Source: Comamonadaceae bacterium
GTDB taxonomy: Bacteria > Pseudomonadota > Gammaproteobacteria > Burkholderiales > Burkholderiaceae_C
Length of the DNA stretch: 11,130 nucleotides
Reading direction: 5' to 3'
NCBI GenBank assembly: GCA_027490555.1
Contig: JAIXXW010000335.1
Span: 1 to 11,130 of the forward strand
Shown: piece after piece, positions 6,452 through 11,130 of the stretch
How positions within the stretch are numbered: the stretch's first letter is position 1
Layout of the letters: every line of letters begins with the position of its first letter
Translations under genes and position numbers: made by a program
The notes under the pieces: model-generated
Database searches by the model: none
Seen by the model: only the letters and a program-made list of their open reading frames with translations
What the model was told of the DNA's origin: nothing

Positions 6452-7177
6452 ATGGCAGGCCACAGCAAATGGGCAAATATTCAGCACCGAAAGGGGCGCC
6501 AGGACGAAAAACGCCAACGCATCTGGACCCGTGTGGTCCGCGAAATCATGGTGGCTGCGCGCACCGGTGGGGGTGATGCCGGGGCCAATCCGCGTTTGCG
6601 GCTGGCCATCGAAAAGGCCAAGGCGGCCAACATGCCCGCCGACACCATCAAGCGCAATGTGGACAAGGCCACCGGCAACCTTGAAGGCGTGAGTTACGAG
6701 GAAATCCGCTACGAAGGCTACGGCATTGGCGGGGCAGCCGTGATCGTGGACACCATGACCGACAACCGCGTGCGCACCGTGGCCGAAATGCGCCATGCTT
6801 TCAGCAAGCATGGCGGCAACCTGGGCACCGAGGGTTCTGTGGCCTTCCAGTTCAAGAGCTGCGGCCAGCTGATTTTTGCCCCCGGAACCCCTGAAGACAC
6901 TGTGCTGGAGCTGGCTTTGGAGGCGGGGGCCGAGGACGTGATCACCGACGAGGAGGGGGCCATCGAGGTGCTGACCGCACCGGCAGATTTTGAAGCGGTG
7001 AAAAATGCCCTGGAGGCCGCTGGCCTGGTCGCCGACATGGCCGAGGTGACGATGCGCCCTGAAAATACCGTCACGCTCAGCGGGGAGGACGCTGTCAAAA
7101 TGCAAAAATTGCTGGATGTCCTGGAAGATCTGGACGATGTGCAAAACGTTTTTCACAATGCCGAGATAGCAATTTAA
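6452..7177 (+). CDS. yebC: YebC/PmpR family regulatory protein
   Basis: This 241-residue cytosolic protein belongs to the YebC/PmpR/TACO1 family. Members have been described as DNA-binding regulators (PmpR) and, more recently, as translation factors that help ribosomes through difficult sequences such as proline runs; which role applies here cannot be read from sequence. The hallmark start MAGHSKWANIQHRKGRQDEK is present, followed by the helical first domain (RLRLAIEKAKAANMPADTIKRNVDKATG), the EIRYEGYGIGGAAVIVDTMTDNRVRT core, and a C-terminal part with GSVAFQF and VQNVFHNAEI. The length is normal. GTGAGGAA at 6438-6445 sits six bases before the ATG. Its stop codon overlaps the purD ribosome site, and it appears to head the transcript through rsfS. 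Confidence 0.96.
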   Translation: MAGHSKWANIQHRKGRQDEKRQRIWTRVVREIMVAARTGGGDAGANPRLRLAIEKAKAANMPADTIKRNVDKATGNLEGVSYEEIRYEGYGIGGAAVIVDTMTDNRVRTVAEMRHAFSKHGGNLGTEGSVAFQFKSCGQLIFAPGTPEDTVLELALEAGAEDVITDEEGAIEVLTAPADFEAVKNALEAAGLVADMAEVTMRPENTVTLSGEDAVKMQKLLDVLEDLDDVQNVFHNAEIAI

Positions 7178-7186
7178 GGAAATTTG

Positions 7187-8467
7187 ATGAAAGTATTGGT
7201 AGTCGGCAGTGGGGGGCGTGAACACGCGATGGCCTGGAAACTGGCGCAATCGCCCAAAATCCAGCAGGTGTATGTGGCCCCCGGCAATGGGGGAACAGCC
7301 CGGGACCCGAATCTGATCAATGTGCCGATCACCGATGGGGTGGCCTTGCGGCAGTGGGCCATCGAGCACCAGATCGGACTGACCTTGGTCGGCCCGGAGG
7401 CCCCCTTGGCTGCGGGCATGGTGGACGACTTTCGCGCCCACGGACTGCGCATTTTTGGCCCCACCCAAGCGGCCGCCCAGCTCGAGAGCTCCAAGGCCTT
7501 TTCCAAGGCCTTCATGCAGCGGCACGGCATCCCCACGGCCGCGTTTGAAACCTTCTCCGATGCGGCCCTGGCCCATGCCTATGTCGAGCGCCAGGGCGCA
7601 CCCATCGTGGTCAAGGCCGATGGCCTGGCGGCGGGCAAAGGCGTGGTGGTGGCCATGAGCCTGCAAGCGGCCCACGAGGCGATCGACTTCATGCTCTTGG
7701 ACAACACCCTGGGCGTGGCGCACAACGCGGGCGGTGCGCGCGTGGTGATCGAAGAATTCCTGGAAGGCGAGGAAGCCAGTTTCATGGTGCTGTGCGATGG
7801 CCACAACGTGGCGGCCTTGGCCACCAGCCAGGACCACAAACGCCTGCTCGACGGTGACCAAGGGCCCAACACGGGCGGCATGGGGGCCTATTCCCCGGCA
7901 CCGGTGGTCACCGCCGAGGTGCATGCGCGGGCCATGCGCGAGGTCATCTTGCCCACCATCCGGGGCATGGCCAAGGACGGCATCACCTACACCGGCTTTT
8001 TGTACGCGGGATTGATGATCGACCCCCAAGGCCGCATCAAGACCCTGGAATTCAATTGCCGCATGGGCGACCCGGAAACCCAGCCCATCTTGATGCGCCT
8101 GAAATCGGATTTGCTGGATGTGTTGCTGGCCGCCACCAGCGGTCAACTCGACGCCTTCGAGATGGAATGGGACCGCCGTGTGGCCCTGGGCGTGGTCATG
8201 GCCGCAGCGGGCTACCCCCTGAACCCGCGCAAGGGCGATGCCATCACGGGCCTGCCCGCAGACAGCGACGATGCCATGGTGTTCCATGCCGGCACCACCG
8301 ACCAAGAAGGGCAGATCCTGACTTCGGGCGGGCGTGTGCTGTGCGTCACGGCGCTGGCCGATTCGGTCAAGCAGGCCCAGCAAAAGGCCTACCAGACCGC
8401 CAGCCCGATCGCCTTTGACGGCATGCAGATGCGCCGGGACATTGGCTTTCGTGCCATCAAACACTGA
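7187..8467 (+). CDS. purD: Phosphoribosylamine--glycine ligase (GAR synthetase)
   Basis: PurD joins phosphoribosylamine and glycine with ATP to give glycinamide ribonucleotide (GAR), the second step of purine synthesis. The 426-residue product has the normal length and the ATP-grasp layout: GSGGREHA (7-14), the VGPEAPLAAG stretch, the VVKADGLAAGKGVVV ATP-binding strand, and the signature containing N290 in NCRMGDPETQ (290-299), with E288 as a likely magnesium ligand. The C-terminal domain includes AAAGYPLNPRKGD. ATG at 7187 is chosen over the adjacent TTG at 7184 because AAGGA at 7176-7180 lies six bases before it and MKVLVVG is the standard start. The site overlaps the yebC stop, which suggests translational coupling. 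It is followed 14 bases later by the acyltransferase. Confidence 0.98.
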   Translation: MKVLVVGSGGREHAMAWKLAQSPKIQQVYVAPGNGGTARDPNLINVPITDGVALRQWAIEHQIGLTLVGPEAPLAAGMVDDFRAHGLRIFGPTQAAAQLESSKAFSKAFMQRHGIPTAAFETFSDAALAHAYVERQGAPIVVKADGLAAGKGVVVAMSLQAAHEAIDFMLLDNTLGVAHNAGGARVVIEEFLEGEEASFMVLCDGHNVAALATSQDHKRLLDGDQGPNTGGMGAYSPAPVVTAEVHARAMREVILPTIRGMAKDGITYTGFLYAGLMIDPQGRIKTLEFNCRMGDPETQPILMRLKSDLLDVLLAATSGQLDAFEMEWDRRVALGVVMAAAGYPLNPRKGDAITGLPADSDDAMVFHAGTTDQEGQILTSGGRVLCVTALADSVKQAQQKAYQTASPIAFDGMQMRRDIGFRAIKH

Positions 8468-8481
8468 GGCTATTGACCAAC

Positions 8482-9132
8482 ATGCGCCATGAGCATCCGC
8501 ACCCTGTCACATTCCAAGGCTCCCGTCTGGCCCGCTGGCTCCTGAAGCTGCTGGGCTGGCGGGTCGACTTTGAGGGCTTTCCGACCCGACAGGGGGTGGC
8601 CATCGTGTACCCACACACCAGCAACTGGGACTTTCCGATCGGCATGCTGGCCAAATGGGCGATGGGCGTTCCGGCCAATTTCTGGGGCAAGGAATCGCTG
8701 TTCAGATTTCCCTTGGTGGGTGCGTGGATGCGCTGGGTCGGCGGCATCCCGATTGACCGCAGTTCCTCCAAAGGCGTGGTCGGCCAGATGGTGCACGTCT
8801 TTGAACAGCACAAGCAGCAGGACCGCCTGCTCTGGCTGGGCCTGGCCCCCGAGGGCACCCGCAGCCACACCCCTGGCTGGCGCAGTGGCTTTTACCAGCT
8901 CGCCCTGGGTGCCAAAGTGCCCTTGGCCCTGGTCAAACTGGACTGGGGCCAACGCTGTTTCAGTGTGGTCGACTTCTATGAACTGACCGGGCAGGTCGAG
9001 CAGGACTATGCCCACATGGTCCGGGTCTTTGAGGGGGTCCAGGGCTTTCATGTGCACCAGATGGGCCCCATCACCCCTTGGAGCCCTGGCCCGTCTGCGG
9101 CCACCCCTCCTGCACCGACCACGCCAAAATGA
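8482..9132 (+). CDS. PlsC-like lysophospholipid acyltransferase family protein
   Basis: This 216-residue protein has the glycerolipid acyltransferase motifs: motif I HTSNWD, the HX4D catalytic pair H45 and D50; a middle block FWGKESLFRFPLVGAWMRWVGGIPIDR; and motif III PEGTRS (123-128), where E124 and G125 usually bind the phosphate of the acceptor. It probably transfers an acyl chain to a lysophospholipid or related acceptor at the inner face of the membrane. No clear transmembrane helix is seen beyond the amphipathic WLLKLLGW start, so attachment is presumably peripheral. The true substrate cannot be named. TTG at 8473 is an alternative start, but it has only three bases to the GAGGC site, so ATG at 8482 is preferred (12 bases). 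The C-terminus ends in a proline- and alanine-rich tail. It sits between purD and hemF. Confidence 0.88.
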   Translation: MRHEHPHPVTFQGSRLARWLLKLLGWRVDFEGFPTRQGVAIVYPHTSNWDFPIGMLAKWAMGVPANFWGKESLFRFPLVGAWMRWVGGIPIDRSSSKGVVGQMVHVFEQHKQQDRLLWLGLAPEGTRSHTPGWRSGFYQLALGAKVPLALVKLDWGQRCFSVVDFYELTGQVEQDYAHMVRVFEGVQGFHVHQMGPITPWSPGPSAATPPAPTTPK

Positions 9133-9171
9133 GCGCCACAATCTTGCCCACTTTTCACCAGACCTTGTCCC

Positions 9172-10092
9172 ATGAGCACCCATTTTGAAATTGCCGCTGT
9201 CAAAAACTACTTGCTGGGTTTGCAGTCGCGCATCACCAGCAGCCTGACCGCGCTGGATGGCACGCCCTTTTTGACCGACGCCTGGCAAAAAGATCCTGGC
9301 GAAAAGCTCCAGGGCAATGGCATCACCTGCATCCTGGAGGGCGGTCCGGTGTTCGAGCGGGCCGGTTGCGGCTTTTCCCATGTGACCGGGCCACAGCTGC
9401 CGCCCTCGGCCACCCAGCACCGGCCTGAGTTGGCCGGCTCGGCCTTCGAGGCCATGGGCGTGTCCCTGGTCTTTCACCCGCGCAACCCGTATGTGCCCAC
9501 GGTGCACATGAATGTGCGCATGATCGCGGCCAAACCCGAGGGCCAGGCGCCGGTGGCCTGGTTCGGTGGCGGCATGGACCTGACACCCTATTACGGCTTC
9601 GACGAGGACGCGGTCCATTTTCACCAGACTTGCAAAGACGCCCTGGCCCCGTTCGGCGAGGGATTGCACCCCCGCTTCAAGAGATGGTGCGACGATTATT
9701 TTTGCAACAAGCACCGCCATGAGCAGCGCGGTGTGGGCGGGATTTTCTATGACGACTTTTCCGAGTTGGGCATGGACCAGAGCTTTGCCATGATGCAAAG
9801 CGTGGGGGATGCCTTGCTCGCGGCCTACATGCCGATCGTGCTGCGCCGCAAGGACACGCCCTATGGCGAGCGGGAACGCGACTTCCAGCTCTACCGCCGG
9901 GGACGTTATGTGGAATTCAACCTGGTCTGGGACCGGGGCACCCATTTCGGCTTGCAGTCTGGCGGTCGCACCGAGTCGATCCTGCTGTCCATGCCGCCCG
10001 AGGTGCGCTGGTCGTACCAGCGCCAGGACGAGCCGGGCTCGCCCGAAGCGCGTTTGCTCAGCCATTTCCTGGTGCCCCGGGACTGGGTGTGA
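9172..10092 (+). CDS. hemF: Oxygen-dependent coproporphyrinogen-III oxidase
   Basis: HemF oxidatively decarboxylates coproporphyrinogen III to protoporphyrinogen IX using molecular oxygen, in cytosolic haem synthesis. The product has 306 residues, a normal length, with the family blocks NPYVPTVHMNVRM, WFGGGMDLTPYYGF (130-143), CDDYFCNKHRHEQRGVGG and QLYRRGRYVEFNLVWDRGT (239-257), and the terminal VPRDWV. Only the oxygen-dependent enzyme is seen here, so an aerobic lifestyle is suggested; the anaerobic HemN is not excluded elsewhere. The ATG at 9172 lies 39 bases after the acyltransferase stop and has no obvious ribosome binding site, unlike most neighbours. The stop codon at 10090-10092 overlaps the nadD start in TGATG. 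Confidence 0.98.
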   Translation: MSTHFEIAAVKNYLLGLQSRITSSLTALDGTPFLTDAWQKDPGEKLQGNGITCILEGGPVFERAGCGFSHVTGPQLPPSATQHRPELAGSAFEAMGVSLVFHPRNPYVPTVHMNVRMIAAKPEGQAPVAWFGGGMDLTPYYGFDEDAVHFHQTCKDALAPFGEGLHPRFKRWCDDYFCNKHRHEQRGVGGIFYDDFSELGMDQSFAMMQSVGDALLAAYMPIVLRRKDTPYGERERDFQLYRRGRYVEFNLVWDRGTHFGLQSGGRTESILLSMPPEVRWSYQRQDEPGSPEARLLSHFLVPRDWV

Positions 10093-10736
10093 TGGCCCCA
10101 CCGATGGCGCCAAAGCTGCAAGGACTGGGCGTCTTTGGCGGCGCCTTCGATCCCCCCCACTTGGCGCATGTGGCCCTGGTGGAATGCGCCATCGCCCAGC
10201 TGCAGCTGGCGCGTGTGCAGCTGGTGCCCACCGGGCATGCCTGGCACAAAACGCGTGCCCTGAGCGATGCAGCGCACCGTCTGGCCATGACCCGACTGGC
10301 CTTTGCACACCTGCCCCAGGTGCAGGTGGATGCGCGCGAAATCCTCCGGGGCGGTCCCAGTTACACCGTGGACACCTTGCATGAATTGCAGGCCGAGCAC
10401 CCCGGGGTGCAGCTGTACCTCTTGCTGGGCGACGACCAGCGGCGCTCTTTACCGGCCTGGCACCGGGTCGAGGACATCGGGCGCATCGCTATAATCTGCG
10501 CCGCAGGTCGGGACAGTGCTGTGCGAGCCTGGGCCGACCCTTCTGACGCTGCCAAGAACTCCTCCCCACCCCCCGATTTGCCGCACTTGCGCATCCGCAC
10601 CCTGGACATGCCGCTGATGCCCCACCGTGCCACGGACATCCGTGCGCTGGCGGCCGCAGGCCAGCCCCTGACCGGTCTGGTGTCCCCCGCAGTTGAGCGT
10701 TATATTCACGAACACCACCTCTACAGGCCCCATTGA
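10092..10736 (+). CDS. nadD: Nicotinate-nucleotide adenylyltransferase
   Basis: NadD transfers AMP from ATP to nicotinate mononucleotide, forming nicotinate adenine dinucleotide for NAD synthesis. The 214-residue protein belongs to the nucleotidyltransferase alpha/beta phosphodiesterase superfamily. It shows the (H/T)xGH-type signature GGAFDPPHLAH (16-26), PTGHAWHK, GGPSYTVDTL, LLGDDQ with G113-Q116, and the C-terminal ATDIR (180-184) that corresponds to the ISATxIR block. Here that block begins H178-R179 instead of the usual I-S, a mild deviation. The ATG at 10092 shares its A with the hemF stop; ATG at 10104 is a later alternative. The end overlaps rsfS in the same TGATG manner. Conserved nadD-rsfS pairing supports the call. 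Confidence 0.95.
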   Translation: MAPPMAPKLQGLGVFGGAFDPPHLAHVALVECAIAQLQLARVQLVPTGHAWHKTRALSDAAHRLAMTRLAFAHLPQVQVDAREILRGGPSYTVDTLHELQAEHPGVQLYLLLGDDQRRSLPAWHRVEDIGRIAIICAAGRDSAVRAWADPSDAAKNSSPPPDLPHLRIRTLDMPLMPHRATDIRALAAAGQPLTGLVSPAVERYIHEHHLYRPH

Positions 10737-11130
10737 TGACCGAAACCGCCGCCAAAAAAGACATCCAAAAACTTCAGCGCGCCATTGTGGACGCCCTGGA
10801 GGACGTCAAGGGCCAGGAGATCCAGGTGTTCGACACCGAGCACCTGTCGTCCCTGTTTGAGCGGGTGATCATCGCTTCGGGCACCTCCAACCGCCAGACC
10901 AAGGCCCTGTCCGCCAGTGTGCGCGACAAAGTGCGCAACGCCGGTTTCGCCAAGCCCCGCATCGAGGGTGAAGACAACGGCGAGTGGATCATCGTGGACT
11001 GTGGCCAGGCGGTGGTGCACATCATGCAGCCCACCATCCGGGGCTATTACAACCTGGAGGAAATCTGGGGTGGCAAGCCTGTGCGCCTGAAGTTGGGTGC
11101 GCCCAAGCCTGTGGCTGCGGCCGGGCAAAA
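10736..11130 (+). CDS. rsfS: Ribosomal silencing factor RsfS (3' end outside window)
   Basis: RsfS (formerly DUF143/YbeB) binds ribosomal protein uL14 on the large subunit and blocks subunit joining, reducing translation when nutrients are short. From ATG at 10736 the frame stays open for 131 codons to the window edge, so the stop lies outside. The family core is visible: IVDALEDVKGQEIQVFDT, VIIASGTSNRQTKALS, GEWIIVDCGQAVVHIMQP and RGYYNLEEIWGGKP. A short lysine-containing N-terminus precedes the core, and a tail rich in alanine, lysine and proline begins near the edge. The start overlaps the nadD stop in TGATG, so it should be translated by coupling to nadD. Confidence 0.96.
   Translation, partial: MTETAAKKDIQKLQRAIVDALEDVKGQEIQVFDTEHLSSLFERVIIASGTSNRQTKALSASVRDKVRNAGFAKPRIEGEDNGEWIIVDCGQAVVHIMQPTIRGYYNLEEIWGGKPVRLKLGAPKPVAAAGQ

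Noticed and set aside
6431..8464. A 677-codon open frame on the minus strand opposite yebC and purD
   Set aside because: It spans two well-identified genes and their junction and its product has no recognisable family pattern. Long antisense frames are expected from the strong G/C bias at third codon positions.
8470..10308. A 612-codon open frame on the minus strand opposite the acyltransferase, hemF and nadD
   Set aside because: It is antisense to three genes with intact motifs and has no ribosome site or family signature; it is a compositional artefact.
1..11130. Search by eye for tRNA or rRNA genes, CRISPR arrays, transposases, toxin-antitoxin pairs and phage genes
   Set aside because: None was seen. 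Nearly all bases are accounted for by recognisable housekeeping genes of similar composition, and no anomalous block suggests transfer.

Overview
The window looks like an ordinary chromosomal core segment from a high-GC betaproteobacterium of the order Burkholderiales, most likely family Comamonadaceae. This assignment is an inference from protein style and gene neighbourhoods (pheT-ihfA, csp-DUF192, clpS-clpA, hemF-nadD-rsfS) and from the DUF1840 and DUF853 proteins; no 16S or database comparison was possible. I see no tRNA, rRNA, insertion sequence, phage gene, CRISPR array or transfer signature. No coding region is visibly frameshifted. Coding density is very high and no gene-free stretch exceeds about 155 bases.

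Layout. (1) 1-1013, plus strand: the 3' end of pheT, then ihfA (IHF alpha), then a small DUF1840 gene. (2) 1038-1872, minus strand: a cold-shock-domain gene followed downstream by an exported DUF192 protein. (3) 1873-2026: a divergent promoter region. (4) 2027-4781, plus strand: clpS and clpA, the N-end-rule adaptor and its AAA+ unfoldase, closed by a strong hairpin terminator at 4799-4832. (5) 4863-6380, minus strand: a DUF853/HerA-like P-loop ATPase that converges on clpA and shares that terminator. (6) 6381-6451: a second short divergent promoter region. (7) 6452 to the window end, plus strand: a compact set yebC - purD - acyltransferase - hemF - nadD - rsfS, the last gene being cut by the window edge.

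How the genes work together. ClpS and ClpA form one proteolytic recognition and unfolding module that would feed ClpP, which is encoded elsewhere. The last block joins housekeeping functions with no single pathway: a translation or transcription modulator (YebC), purine synthesis (PurD), lipid acylation, aerobic haem synthesis (HemF), NAD synthesis (NadD) and ribosome silencing (RsfS). Its genes are tightly packed: yebC's stop overlaps the purD ribosome binding site, and hemF/nadD and nadD/rsfS each overlap in a TGATG. Translational coupling is therefore likely.

I did not find a previously undescribed system. The observations most worth checking are at the regulatory scale: a clpS start that appears leaderless, paired TTGACA boxes in front of the cold-shock gene, overlapping divergent -10 elements between the ATPase gene and yebC, and a 21-bp coding tandem repeat in the ATPase gene.
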